Both the position numbers and the translations under genes were made by a program. Source: Mesocentrotus franciscanus (lineage: Eukaryota; Echinodermata; Echinoidea; Camarodonta; Strongylocentrotidae). From it: 64,000 bases of DNA. Below, piece after piece: positions 1 through 10,987 of this stretch (its first letter is position 1; each line of letters begins with the position of its first letter). Below the pieces are notes generated by a model that was given only the letters and a program-made list of their open reading frames with translations, had not been told where the DNA came from and ran no database searches. The DNA is taken from NCBI GenBank assembly GCA_037976565.1, contig CP137666.1, positions 49,503,271-49,567,270 of the forward strand, given 5' to 3'.

Positions 1-477
1 GGATATCCTCAATTGAAATGTCGAAAAATAGCCTCCTCTCTTTGCCTAGAAAGTCAGTCACGGAGCTGGTCCACTATTTGTGACGTCACGCCTGGGGACG
101 AGTATATTCACGTACCCGGATGTTCCATAGAAAAACATGGGCAGAGAGATACGAATTTCTGCTATTTAGTTTCAAAGTTTAGTTTCATAACTCTATGTAG
201 AATTCTTCACCTTCCCCAATATTTCATAGTACTAATATCAATTCCCTTTTTCAGAATTATGACATAAACAAGCCAACGATGCGCTATTAGTCGATATTTT
301 CACCATGTAATTTTGTTTGAGTGTGTTGAATTTGGTGAGATTGTTTTCGTGCGCCGGTAAAGTAGATCCGGTCGTTTGGCTTCGTTCGAGTCTTTCTCGC
401 GTTCGGTCTAGCTCGCTTTATACATATACACTTTCGATTCACGTACGGTACATATTATATAATTATATCAATTGATA
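1..477 (+). promoter_or_regulatory. Promoter-like left edge with a CRE palindrome
   Basis: This stretch precedes the acidic frame at 478 and has no convincing coding frame of its own. A perfect cAMP-response element, TGACGTCA, lies at 81-88. From about 340 to 410 the DNA is rich in CpG and TCG/CGT words, unlike the AT-rich DNA further right. An AT-rich block (about 449-475) sits just before the ATG. Together these suggest the promoter and 5' leader of a plus-strand gene. That is inference: no transcription start can be placed from sequence alone, and a bidirectional promoter is possible. Confidence 0.3.
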
Positions 478-714
478 ATGGCTGAAGAGTTTGACGAGAA
501 CGATCTTTTTATGGATTTTGAAGAGTTTATGGAGAAAGATGATGAAAGTAATGAAGGAAAAAGGGACGATAGTGCAGACGAGGATGATGGAAGTTGGGAG
601 GACGCAAGTACAAGTGGGGGAGAAGACGATAGAGAAGTCGGAGAGCAAGGAGATGTCGACGTTCCTGCAGCCGGGCCGGGAGTAGCGGCAGTAGCACCTA
701 GCGCTCTAGACTGA
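478..714 (+). CDS. Acidic open reading frame, possible first coding exon
   Basis: The frame opens with ATG at 478 in a strong context (A at -3, G at +4) and runs 78 codons to TGA. The product begins MAEEFDENDLFMDFEEF and is dominated by Asp and Glu for its first 55 residues, with Ser/Gly-rich spacers and an Ala/Pro/Gly/Val tail. No catalytic motif, signal peptide or membrane segment is seen. Acidic tracts like this are common in nuclear and chromatin proteins, but I do not recognise the family. It may be a complete small gene or a first exon spliced before the stop. GT sites at about 608 and 613 would leave phase 1, matching the last exon at 36153, but neither is a strong donor. The opposite strand is also open here (Ser-rich), so the coding strand is not certain. 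Confidence 0.42.
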   Translation: MAEEFDENDLFMDFEEFMEKDDESNEGKRDDSADEDDGSWEDASTSGGEDDREVGEQGDVDVPAAGPGVAAVAPSALD

Positions 715-939
715 AGATTTCTGTCTCTTTCGTTCGTTAGTCCCTGGTTAGCCTCTGATTTGGGTAGGGTCGGCTCCTCTCTTTAGAGACAGAAGCCGAC
801 CATAGTGACTGCATTGCAAACTACTGCTCGCGTCCGAGCATTAAACTAATGCCCAAAATACTACATTTTACCCGATGCATATCCGATGCATTTATTATTG
901 TAAATTAGGCCTAGGCTAAACTACATCGGTTCCACTTAC

Positions 940-1037
940 CAGTTTGACTGTATGATGCGGGGTCTTTTTTCCGGATTTTCATCGCCGAAATTGAGCTCTA
1001 GACCATGTTGAAATTCTTGCAGCTGTATTTTAAACTG
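940..1037 (-). CDS. Possible minus-strand exon overlapping the hairpin
   Basis: On the minus strand a frame is open for about 32 codons from 1037 down to 940. It is followed at once by GTAAGT (plus-strand ACTTAC at 934-939), a consensus splice donor. The translation is protein-like, including LNFGDENPEKRPRII. No strong acceptor precedes it: the candidate AACAG comes after a short pyrimidine stretch and an in-frame TAA. The region is CpG-rich, where chance frames are long. No family is recognised. Confidence 0.18.
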
Positions 1038-1132
1038 TTACTGCGCATGGAGGAAGATGACGTCATCCATTGACAGTAACAGTTTAAAATACGGCTGCAA
1101 GAATTTCAACACGGAGCTCAATTTCGGCGATG
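980..1132. repeat. Long hairpin with a CRE in its loop
   Basis: The arm at 980-1043 is repeated inverted at 1074-1132. Identity is about 95 percent, with one 5-base gap (left arm CTAGA-type insertion) and few mismatches. The 30-base centre holds GCGCATG and a perfect TGACGTCA at 1058-1065. It could be a small foldback element or a local inverted duplication inside a CpG-rich promoter region. No target-site duplication is evident at the ends. Confidence 0.9.
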
Positions 1133-1176
1133 TACGTTCAACAAGCCGCCTAGAGCAGCGGCCTGGTCTTACCTGC

Positions 1177-1253
1177 CGATTCCGCTCGCTTCACGAACGT
1201 TCGTGCAAGAGCCGTATCACTTGCGGATGAATATCGTTCATAGACGTCGTCCG
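1177..1253 (-). CDS. Possible minus-strand exon with good splice borders
   Basis: On the minus strand a pyrimidine-rich acceptor (CTTCCTCTATTTAG) is followed by an open frame reading DDVYERYSSASDTALARTF. It ends at a GGCAG/GTAAGA donor (plus-strand TCTTAC at about 1171-1176). The exon would start and end in phase 1, the phase left by the candidate minus-strand exon at 7607-7706. No domain is recognised, and the plus strand is also open through this CpG-rich block, so this is only a splice-pattern call. Confidence 0.2.
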
Positions 1254-1689
1254 CTAAATAGAGGAAGCTTGATCTCGTTCAAGTGTGATATATAAATTTA
1301 AAACAAATATTTAACTGGTTCTGTATCCTTTTTGAGGCAGTCAAACACATCCATGATAATTACAGTCACAGTTCTAGGCCTATTCGTTTCACAAAACTGC
1401 TCCTGTACCTTATCTGATGACAAGATAATGTATATGTACACCCGCCTATTCATACCTGCATATGATTTAACCTTATTTTCCAAGCAGTAAACCCGTCTTA
1501 AAACTCTACCAAAAGGATAATGTGAGGATATAAAAAGAAATCAGTGACTGGAAAACGTTGCTTAGTTATTCTTCATTCAAATAAAAACAGAAAATCTATC
1601 ACATAAACTCGTTAACAAGAAAAATTCTAAGCTCTAACAGGATAGCATTTACGTGGGCATATCATTGGCATTCGCTCTCACTCAGCCCA

Positions 1690-1800
1690 TGATCCCCGGT
1701 CGTGACGTCAAGAATAGAGGACCCGGCAATTCCGCATTTCCGGGTTTCCGACTTCGAGATTTTGGTGGAGTTTACTCGCATAAATTTACTATTCTGAATT
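1690..1800 (+). promoter_or_regulatory. Second CRE/ETS-type promoter-like patch
   Basis: A perfect TGACGTCA lies at 1703-1710. It is followed by ATTTCCGGGTTTCCG (about 1736-1750), which contains an ETS-like TTCCGG core. The patch is GC-richer than its surroundings. It could be an alternative promoter for a plus-strand gene, or the upstream promoter of minus-strand exons to its left. Confidence 0.22.
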
Positions 1801-4800
1801 TGTTTTGTCGGTTGAACGCCATTTAGTGTTATTCTGGGGGTTAAAAGCTTTCTATTGATGTGATGATCTCAATATTTGGGATTATCCTAGAATTTCACCT
1901 TTAAGATATGAGGTATGATGGATGTTAGTGCTGTGCCAGGGTTAGATAATACACTGTGTCATACCATATGAATCGTGCACATGTATATGTATATATTCTC
2001 TTTAGTGGTTCTATTTAAGTGAAAGAATGCCCAATGGAATTTGTGGGTGGTAGAGATGCTATACTTTTGACTTTCAATCAGAATAGAATTTGAGAAGGGA
2101 GAAACAAGGATTCATCCAAAATAACGGTGGAGGTGAAGAAAATGATGATTGCTTGGGACAGGAATTAAGGAAATTGAAAAATAATACTTTCATATATCTG
2201 AGTCATCTAGAGTGAGAAATATATTTTGAGTACCTTATTCTAACTGTAATTCCTCCCCTCTTCCATTTAGAGAAAGTTTGTATTCTTGATCAAGTTTTCC
2301 CTGTAAGCAATGATTTTGCAAAATAGAGGAGCATCTAAGAGAATCATTCAACATACATCTTTGGAATCAAAACATCAAGTACTTTCATAGGGAAGCACCC
2401 TTTTTTATGCACATATGTACATGTATGTTTGCACATTGATTTCACAAGTATGTATTTTTAGCAAATGAATACTCCCAAGAGGTACATCCATTTAACCTAT
2501 AATTGTGACAAGATGAATATGCAAGTCACTTGTATTTCTTTGAGATTTCCATATTTTTGTCAATACCATAGGTATAACGAATATGAGTATCAAGTTAAAT
2601 TGTAATTTTGGCTCCTGAATTATTCTTAATTACCCCCTTCTCTGCATTCATAGCTGTTAAGAATTTTCTTACTGCAGAATGTCTATAACTGGTAATATAC
2701 TGGTCTATAAATTTATTGATCTGGATTTATTTTTAAACATTGAACATGATCAGTAAACTTTCCAACCTACCTGTAATAACAGAGATAAGGAGGAGGGAGG
2801 GGGGATAAGATAAAGAGTATTTTCTTTCTTTTTGGTCATTAATCATATTCCATATAAGGACATTGAGTCCTGCTGCCAGGCCGGTAACACGGCATGCGTG
2901 ACAAGGACACAGAGAAATCAAATCAGGTGCGTAATTTCACAAAGTTCGTGTGCAGGTACACAATAGCCTGTTCACACCAGGCCTGGGAAGTTGCAAAACT
3001 TGTATTTTATAAACTAAATAAACATGTTATTAAAAAAATGATTGTATGGTGAAAGTGGTGTACACACATGAAAAAAAATTATAATATAAAGAATCGGGGT
3101 GTAAAGAAACTAGTTTTGAAGAGGTCAGTTGACATGACAGTTGTCTAATCATCAGTGCACGCTGACAATAAGCCCCGCACAGTTATTTGGTTTTTGTACC
3201 ATAAAACGTTCAGACGAGACGGGACCCTCTTTATCGAGTTGTCGTTTGAACAGTGCTCAATCATGTGTTTCGCTATGCAATGTTTAATTATATGACATAC
3301 AGACTAAAAATTAGATTGATCACTTATTGTATATGGTTTTTGTAAAGCTATACAATGAACTTTGGTTGTCTGATTGGGGGTAAGTTACATGCGATTCCTG
3401 TTTGGATATACATGTACCTACAAGTGTCAAAACCTTCATGAGTTGTTTGAAGAGGAAGGTGTATGTGTTTACATCTAGCAGGTGCTCTAGAAATGTCACA
3501 AATGTGAGAGATTAGCCAGGGCAGGTTATTTGTGTTGCCAAATTAAGCATGAGAGAGTGGGTGGGTATGAGGTCATTAAACACAGGTAAAACTTGCCCCT
3601 GTAAGCCTATATGTGCATGTAATGAGCAGCCTGAGGCCATTTGATAATGTTTTAGTTTCATTATCAGGTGTTGCAATTTTTCTTGTTAAGATTTTCCTGG
3701 AGGATTTCAGATCTTCAGTAGATCTTGGCTTGATAATCATTCCCTCTTCCCTTCTCACCCTTCTTTTACATCTCGGGCCTGTCTTATAAAGGTGACTTTA
3801 TATTTGCTGTGGTTTACAATCAGTCCAGGATTGATTGCGTCAAACTTATACCATTAATGTTAGGGTTAAGATTGAAATTGGGCTGTAGTCTACAACCCAG
3901 TTGTATGTTATGTAATTTATGATTTTGGTTTAAAATGACTGCAGAGCATTTGTCTCTGGAGCTTGTTGAGCAACTGTGAATATTCAACAGAAAAGAGGTT
4001 AAAGGACTTGTGATGTTTTCAGATGAATAACCACTCCATAGCCTGCATCCCTTCATTCCTTCTGTGTCCACTGTGCTATCGAGCCATGTGAATGGCATGA
4101 GAGGATAAAGCACCTCGTTGGATGGAAGTACCCCCCTCATCCTTTATGTCCAGACATTGAAAAGTTCCTCTTCATTGATCGTAATCCAAGAAATGATGCA
4201 ATGCATTTTACAAGATCTGTTTCCACTTTCACACCCATGGTTCTGTAATGAGAGGTGTCCATGTGCTGTCCAGATGGTTGAAGTTCACAGGTCACTGTAC
4301 CTGTGACAATTATACAATTGCTGTAGTGTGGTAATAAGTTAACTTGTATCATGGTTATGGCATAACTTGCCTTGTGTATTATATTAATAATTGTGACAGT
4401 AATTATGTAAGAAGTGTAGGTACAGTTTTCCATTGAGATGAAACAAGTCTTTCATTTGCAAGCAATCTTGCAATGTCCAAATGCTTGTTCATGTTGAGAT
4501 AGATTTATAGTCGAACCAATGAGTCATCTTGAATTCAGTTTGTTGAACAGTACATCATTCCATGCTTCCGGAAGTTTTGCACATTGCAATTCATTTACCC
4601 TCCCCTCCCCTCCCCTGGGATTCAGACAAAGTGACTCAGCTGCCACCCGTAACACATTCTGCAATCCAACCAACAGGGTAGACCAACTTACAAATATGGT
4701 ATAATTGTTTGGAAAGTCAAAAACATTGAAATCTCTCTCCTAAAACATCCTCCATGTAATCAGTACAAATTATGGAAAAAATCTGTTTCTACTTTATTTT

Positions 4801-4935
4801 GGTCATTTATTATGTTTGATCCAGTTTTTGAAAAAAGCATGTTTACCACTTGCCACCCAAAGTGTAAATGAGCCCCAGATACATTTATATATCTATAAAA
4901 GGTTATTCTTGGCTGAGTCATATCTAGTCCAGACA
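1801..4935. other. Gene-free stretch, AT-rich, with weak frames
   Basis: I see no supported gene. Two minus-strand frames in tandem (about 4137-4330 and 3820-4140, offset by a frame) read somewhat like protein, for example TCELQPSGQHMDTSHY. They lack splice borders and are recorded only as possible remnants. GGGCCTGTCTTATAAAG at about 3775 resembles the end of the MITE found at 41821, but no second end was seen. Confidence 0.5.
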
Positions 4936-4938
4936 GAC

Positions 4939-4950
4939 TGAGAGAGAGAA

Positions 4951-5025
<75 letters not shown>

Positions 5026-5026
5026 C
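4939..5026. repeat. (GA)n microsatellite
   Basis: This is a nearly pure GA array of roughly 85 bases with a few GAA/GGA interruptions. The long minus-strand frame across it is poly-Ser/Leu low complexity and is not a gene. The flank to 5786 holds no supported feature. Confidence 0.97.
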
Positions 5027-5786
5027 AAAAAGCAAGAGGAGGAACTGAAGGAAGGAGAAGTCTGAACATGAGAGGTAAAAGCAGAAAATTGTTGGGTAGA
5101 GGGCTCTTGAGGTGGAGCAGGAATCGTTGGGAGGTAGAAAATGGGGGTAGATCAAGTTCATGTATAAAGGGAACTTGATCTCCTTTGATTTATATGCCTG
5201 TTTCATAATCTTGTGCAATCCGTAATGAATTTTAACTCAGTAACTTATTAACAGTTGTAGATATGAATAAAAATATATGGTGAGTGTATTCACAGATGCA
5301 CGGATCAATTGTACACCACATGGAGATGTTTAAATCTGCTGCAGTAGTTCACATATGACCTTGAAATGACCCATAGATCAGCTCAATGTATTGGTATATG
5401 TTCTACATCTGATGTCCATATGTGCTCGGTTTCAAGGCTGCAAAACCTTGAATCTCTAGCAGTTGAACCCCCCTCCACCCTCCCCAAACAGGAAAACCAA
5501 ACAAACATGAACAGAAAAAGGAGTGTTTTTCATAACTAATGACTATGAAATTGATACAGTGTGTTTATTGATGATACATCCAATATTTCTGATCAGAACA
5601 GCATTTTAGCATTATGCCTTCCAACTCCCATCTGCCACCCATCTAGGGCTGCACATATGATTTTTTATCCAGTATGAGTTCTTAAATTGGAAATATTTTG
5701 ACAGAAGTCTGTAATCCAATGCACAAAAAACTCTGAGCTTCATTAAATAAATTTGCTTCCTTCAAAAGTACAAGAACCTGAATAAT

Positions 5787-5988
5787 CAGTGGCATAACAA
5801 GGGTCAAGTCATTTAGGGGTTTCCAGTATCATTGAAGGTGCACTTAGATGTCTTACTTGGTGGTTGAAATGAAAAATAAAAATGTTACTAATTATGGGGA
5901 GGTTGTGGGAGGGAATCATATGATTTTTAATATATATTTTTCCTCCAATTTCAATGGAGGGCATGTGCTCCCCATGTCTATGCTACTT
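5787..5988. mobile_element. Degraded hAT-like MITE, about 202 bp
   Basis: The left end reads CAGTGGCATAACAAGGG. The right end, read inward on the other strand, is AAGTAGCATAGACATGGGG, so the ends are imperfect inverted repeats of the CAGTGGCGTA type typical of hAT elements. Flanking 8-mers TGAATAAT (5779-5786) and TAAATGAT (5989-5996) agree at 6 of 8 positions, as expected for an old 8-bp target duplication. It has no coding capacity. Confidence 0.5.
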
Positions 5989-6120
5989 TAAATGATCATA
6001 CCCTTTCATTAGGGAGGACCCATGACCTTGGCCAAGAGGAGGTGCTATGTTACAACTTGTACTTTACATTACTGAAGTTCATTTGTACATCCCATGGGAT
6101 GCCCTCATTTCCATTAGCAG

Positions 6121-6220
6121 GTCAGTGACTAGCCGTCTTGGGTTTCGTAAATCTTGCGTCAAAGCGTTTCTGATCCCGATGGATGCGATGGAGAGCAAAT
6201 CGAGTATGAAAGCTCAGTAA
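6121..6220 (+). CDS. Weak candidate terminal exon
   Basis: An acceptor-like CATTTCCATTAGCAG ends at 6120. After one base, a frame is open for 32 codons to TAA at 6218-6220, containing SVTSRLGFRKSCVKAFLI. Local GC is higher than in the flanks. The antisense strand is open over nearly the same span, and no family is recognised. It may be chance. Confidence 0.17.
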
Positions 6221-7095
6221 TGACAAGATAAACACGGAAGTTATCCAATCCCCTAGGGTTAACTGTGAAACTCCATGTCTTCTGCTCGGGGGCGTAGGAC
6301 ATTATTTGATTTCCCTTTCTACAGGGATTTAGTAGCTAAGAATAATGTGATTAAGTACAGAACTGTGAATGTGTACAACCTTATGCCCCAACATGTTTTA
6401 TTTTCATGGGGGTGGTAGAATTCTGCAAAAATGTTTGTTTTGTAGGAATTTATATTTTCTCTTCAATTATTCAGAGTTATTTTAGGATTAAATTGTACCA
6501 TACTCGAGAAAGAAATATTATGTCATTGTGAAATCATATTTTATATACAGGAGCACATTTTGGATTTCCTATAAAGAGTTACTTTTCTTTTTGGGTAACT
6601 TTATATCCTTTAAATTTTTGTCCAGAGCCAAATTGTTCTGTGCTCCTGTGCAATGTATGTTGTTATGTACATGTATTTATGTTTTTTCTCCCAGGAGGTG
6701 CATGTATGGGAATATTATCAGTACTCTGTTCTTAATCGATCTTAATAAACGGGTGCTGATCAACCCTTGCAAGGCTTGAAAGAGGCATTTTTCATAATGC
6801 AAATTTAATCAGGATTAAAATTGCAGCCCCATCACTCCCTACTTGACAAGCTGATCTCATTTGGGAGGTCTAGTGATCTCTTGATTAACTGAAAATAGCT
6901 GGGGCTCACTAATGAGATAATGAGCAGGAAATGTGCAAGGAGAAATGGTTAGGAGGGTCCTCACCGCTGGATACATAGCACCACACCTTTATTTCTGTGC
7001 TGAGTTTGACCTTTAAGAATCATGAAACCCGAAAGTGAGAACCTTTCTATTTTTACCATTTTCTTTTATTACATATATTATATATATATATATAT

Positions 7096-7267
7096 TTTTT
7101 TACATCAGACAGGGCTTTTGATATTTCATATGATTAAAAGAAAAGAATAATACAATGAAGAAAATATAAAAATAACAATGTTGAAGAAAAATGCTAGCTA
7201 TTATTAATTGTATTATTCTTTTCTTTTAATCATATGAAATATCAAAAGCCCTGCCTGATGTAAAAAA
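7096..7267. repeat. Inverted repeat with 61-bp arms
   Basis: The arms at 7096-7156 and 7207-7267 are inverted copies differing at about one position (CAGACAGGGC versus CAGGCAGGGC). They enclose an AT-rich 50-base centre. The structure is preceded by a short (TA)n run and followed by purine-rich low-complexity DNA (7297-7350). High arm identity suggests a young foldback or MITE. No clear target duplication is visible. Confidence 0.88.
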
Positions 7268-7606
7268 TAAAAATATTAAAACAAATAATAATATTTAAAA
7301 AAAGAGAGAGAAAGAGAGAAAAGGAAGGAAGAAAAGAAAGAAAAAAAGGTTTCAAAGATGCAAATACTTTGGCCTACATTTAAATAATTGAACCAAGAAG
7401 ATACTCCTTGATTGAACTAAGCCAGAACTTAAACATGTTGAAAATGTTGAATATAAATCGAACCTGTATGGATGGGTAAAGGCAACCATAGATTTAGGTT
7501 GAATACATTGAAGATACTGTCATGTTATTATCTCAATTTGTACATGTAGGAAGCCAGCCAAGTCAGTTCCGCAGCTTCTGCAAAGGTGAAGGCCCATCCT
7601 ACTTAC

Positions 7607-7706
7607 CTGTTCTGCAATCATTTGGATTGAGAAGCTTACTAAATGGATCATGTTTTATGATATGTTGTTGACTGAAAGGTGGCAGCAGAAGATTGCGGCT
7701 ATCCAT
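7607..7706 (-). CDS. Candidate first coding exon, minus strand
   Basis: On the minus strand an ATG (plus-strand CAT at 7704-7706) starts 33 open codons plus one base. The frame ends exactly at ACAG/GTAAGTAGG, a near-perfect splice donor (plus-strand ACTTAC at 7601-7606). The peptide starts MDSRNLLLPPFSQQHIIKHD and includes KLLNPNDCRT. An in-frame TAG lies 18 bases upstream of the ATG, so this would be the true N-terminus. The -3 base is T, a weak initiation context. I do not recognise the family, and no downstream exon is firmly linked. A 33-codon frame can arise by chance, so the donor is the main support. Confidence 0.28.
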
Positions 7707-8103
7707 GGAAATATCTTGCTGCTATCCACTAACAGATCTTAGAGGAGAAGAACATAGCTTGTGCACTGATATAGAGGCTCTTCACCTTCACCTTGATTTA
7801 ATGTCACGATTGATCTTACGCATTGATGTTTCAGACAATGTTAACCCTTTAGATTCCATTTGATTTTGATAGAACACACATTTACCATACACCCAGTGCC
7901 TGTGTTGTCTTGGGCTTAGTGTCCAATGGGTTTATGTTATTATGAACACATGCCATCACTGCCACAAAGAAAGAGGGATTTCCTTTAGAGACAAGTTGTG
8001 ATGCTCATGTGTCTCAACAGAGGTAGAAATTTGACTAAATTGGAGCAGTTTGCCCCTGCAGACATTCTTTATAACTAGATATAGATGTACTTCACTTGTA
8101 TTG

Positions 8104-8195
8104 TAGAGAGAGGCACAGAGAGGCAGAAACGGAGAGAGAGGGAGAGAGAGACAGAGAGAAAGAGAGAGAGAGAGAGGGGGGGTGAGGGGAGGGGG
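8104..8195. repeat. Imperfect GA-rich microsatellite
   Basis: GAGAGA runs are interrupted by CAGAGAGG units and end in a G-rich tract. The minus-strand frame over it is low complexity. Confidence 0.93.
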
Positions 8196-8323
8196 AGTCA
8201 AACAGATCACTGGACAGCAGTGTAGATAGAGTTTTCTATTTGGGGATTGGGGTACCCAAATAATCTTCTCTTATAAGAAATAGATATATATATACAAGCC
8301 AAAGATATCCACCCTGAATGTAC

Positions 8324-8563
8324 TCATTCACAACCTTGCTTCCAAAAACTAGTTTCATGAGGGGGGTTTCCTGTTCTGAGGTGACTATTTAGGTCACGAG
8401 TCAATCCATTGTTGTAATGACCAGAAGGTCTTTCTCTTAAGTCTACTCCGCATCTGTATGGCCATGTAGTAACTCGACAATCCAGTGCTCTTCTGGTCTC
8501 TCTATTAGCGGCTTCCTTTATTGACAGCCAAATACGAAAGGGACATCCTGGATTACCAAACAA
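8324..8563 (-). CDS. Unrecognised minus-strand open frame, possible exon
   Basis: A minus-strand frame of about 79 codons ends with TGA at 8324-8326. It has no ATG, so it could only be an internal or terminal exon. A possible acceptor, GGTAATCCAG, lies just inside its 5' end. The peptide is varied and soluble-looking, for example ANRETRRALDCRVTTWPYRC and RERPSGHYNNGLTRDLNSHL, and rich in Arg. This composition is unlike the low-complexity frames nearby. I know of no family match. It could be a decayed transposon reading frame or chance. Confidence 0.22.
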   Translation of the reverse strand: MFGNPGCPFRIWLSIKEAANRETRRALDCRVTTWPYRCGVDLRERPSGHYNNGLTRDLNSHLRTGNPPHETSFWKQGCE

Positions 8564-8566
8564 TTT

Positions 8567-9640
8567 GCAGCCTCAATTGGAGAGCCTTTAGGAAATCTGT
8601 GGGCACAGTAATACACACCACATTCCTCAAGTATGAAATAATTAGGCATAAATTATTGCAAATTTCAGAGTGATAATATAGTTCATTCCAGGTCACCAGC
8701 TGCAATGATTTTCCTATCATAATTCATATATACCTATGCTTTTAATGACACACTCTCTCAGGTTTATTGTGTGTTTAGGATATTTTCATTTGTTTCTGTC
8801 AACTGATGTGTCATATAAGAAAGAGAACAATTTTGAGCTTTGCATTGTTGAATCATTTTATTACTTAAATTAACATAAGGGTCCATTTCCGTTTATTCTG
8901 AAAACATATGGACGGGTCTTTTTTTTTTAGCTGATTGAATGAGTACCAGTAATGTAAGCACTGAATACGTGATCCATTAAAGAGGGGCAGTCCAGAACTG
9001 TGAAACTTAAAGGAGGGGAGGGGGGAGGTGCAAGGCATAACCCAAACCTATGGGCATATATGTAAGTAGGGGAAAATGGTTATCAAAATTTTAGGTGCTT
9101 ATTAACTTAAGGGTCACTGACAAGCAAACAGACAGTGGCTTTAACATTTTCAGGTGATTGATTTAAGAAACAGAAGGGATTACATATTGTGTACTGATGG
9201 AATGGAATGGGTGGGGGTAATTCCCCCAATCGATATGCCACTGTTTTGACTGTGTATGCTACAGTATCCACAATTTCTAAGAAGACATGTCAGTTAGCAT
9301 TTCCAGACATTCAACCAAAATTTGTTATTTTATGAGTATTAATGTGTCTGCCATCTTGAGTTTGATATTTGTCTAAATATGACCAAATCTGCCTGTCCTT
9401 ACAATCACGCTTCAAACCATACCACACACGATAAAGCGCAAAGAGCGGTTCCAATCCTGTTTATGTAACTCAGGCTGTCTGTGGTCAACATGAATTTAAC
9501 CAAAACAGCTTGAGTAGGGCTGCAAATTCTGTTTGAGATTTTTTTTTGTTTCAGCATAATTCATATCTTCCCATGAAGTAAGGCTCTTGGTGCCAACATT
9601 ACCACATCCTGGGAGTACAACCACATGATGACAGCTACAG
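8567..9640. other. Gene-free stretch
   Basis: I see no supported gene. CAGTGGCTTTAAC at about 9132 and GATATGCCACTG ending near 9246 resemble opposite ends of a hAT-type MITE, but the flanking 8-mers do not match. Confidence 0.4.
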
Positions 9641-10210
9641 TCATATTGTGTGTGTGTGTGGGTGAGCGTGTGTGTGTGTGTGTGTATGTGCGATAATTAC
9701 TTATATATCTCTTTTGGCATTCGATCTCCCTCTCTCTTATTATGCTCTTGCTGGTGTTATTGTTTTGTTCCCCAATGTCTTCCCCTAGCTCCCCTGTTTC
9801 CACTCCAAAGCCCCCTCCCCTCTCTTGTTTATCCCAATTTCTCTGTCTAATTGATTTCACCCTTCTTTTTCCTTTCTCCTCAAATTCTCTTTTGAGGGAC
9901 AGTGATTGTGTGTGATCTTGAGTCATATTTCTCTTCCCCCTCTCTCTCTCTCTCTCTCTCTCCTCTCTTCTTCCCTCTATCTCTTCTATGTGTTGCTGTC
10001 ATCGTTTTGTTCTCTTTCTCTTTCTTTCTCTATTTCTGTTCCTCTTTCTATTTATATTGCTCTCTCCCACTCTCCCACTCTCCCTTTCTCTCTCTCCCTC
10101 GTATGCTTTATCTCATGATGATAATGTCTCAATGTCTCTCCCCCCCCCTTTGTATCTGTCTTTCTCTCAAACTTACCCTTCCTCCCCTCTTTATTTTTTT
10201 ACCTGTCCAT
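9641..10210. repeat. (TG)n tract and long polypyrimidine tract
   Basis: A (TG)n-rich stretch at about 9647-9690 is followed by CT-rich DNA to about 10210, with purer (TC)n at 9939-9964. Overlapping Ser/Leu/Pro frames here are translation of simple sequence and are not genes. Confidence 0.93.
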
Positions 10211-10781
10211 CTCCTCCTCTTTTATAATTCACATCTCAAATTATCTGTTCGTCTGATTCTTGTTTTACTTATCATTTCGCATCTGTACCAGTCTCCTGAT
10301 CTTGTCATTCTATATCCGAACATCCTTGTTTGATGACAAGATGCTTTAACATGCTAGTATGTCTACTTGGCAACTATTGTGTATGTTCAGTGTTATCCAA
10401 ATTATAAATCATGACATGGAAGTTTGTAGAGAAAATGTCATGGTCTTTGGAATTGATTTCTTTATATTTTTCTGCTCTCATTGGGTGGCATGAACAAAAG
10501 AGTGGTAATGAGTGAATTTATATGCCCATGACCTTTGCCAACACCATGCTGTCTATGCCAGCACCTACTAGGGTGAAACTTCAAAACATTATGTAGGCCT
10601 TCTACCCTTTTTCAGTTGCTGATCATTGAATGTTCTCTCTTTTAATAGGCCTACATTTTTTCTTTGATATATGTTCTAGGGAGTGTTAACATTCCTCACA
10701 TCGGGACTCAGGAGAATGTGTGCATAGCATAAGGCTAGATATATAATGCTGACCAGGCTTTTTTGTTCGCTACTCAGTGCT

Positions 10782-10987
10782 TCATATGTCCGTAAACTCC
10801 GTATGTGATATCGGCCTGATGACATTATGGTGTATTATCACGTCTGTCCATGCTGTGCCTTCAAGTGCAAACTCTGCAGGACACATATTCACAAAGTCAG
10901 AGAATTCAGTAGGAACCATTTTCAAGTCCATAGATGGGCCTCTAATTGAATGTGTGGTACAGATTATGTCATACTGTTTTTCAAATT
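10782..10987 (-). CDS. Candidate terminal exon, minus strand
   Basis: On the minus strand a long pyrimidine tract (CTCCTTCACTCTTCTTTTCC, complement of about 11004-11023) leads to an acceptor-like GGAG. A frame open for about 67 codons then runs to TGA at 10782-10784. The peptide is rich in charged and aromatic residues (EFEKQYDIICTTHSIRG and TEFSDFVNMCPAEFALEG). The plus strand is also open across most of the span (10777-10995), so strand choice rests on amino-acid composition and the acceptor. No family is recognised. Confidence 0.25.

Noticed and set aside
13..267. 84-codon frame at the left edge
   Set aside because: Begins with a non-ATG codon; unstructured composition in promoter-like DNA.
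4760..5218. 152-codon minus-strand frame
   Set aside because: Its core is the (GA)n array giving Ser-Leu repeats; the flanks show no splice or domain support.
9132..9246. Pair of CAGTGGC/GCCACTG ends suggesting a MITE
   Set aside because: The flanking 8-mers do not match and similarity between the ends is too short.
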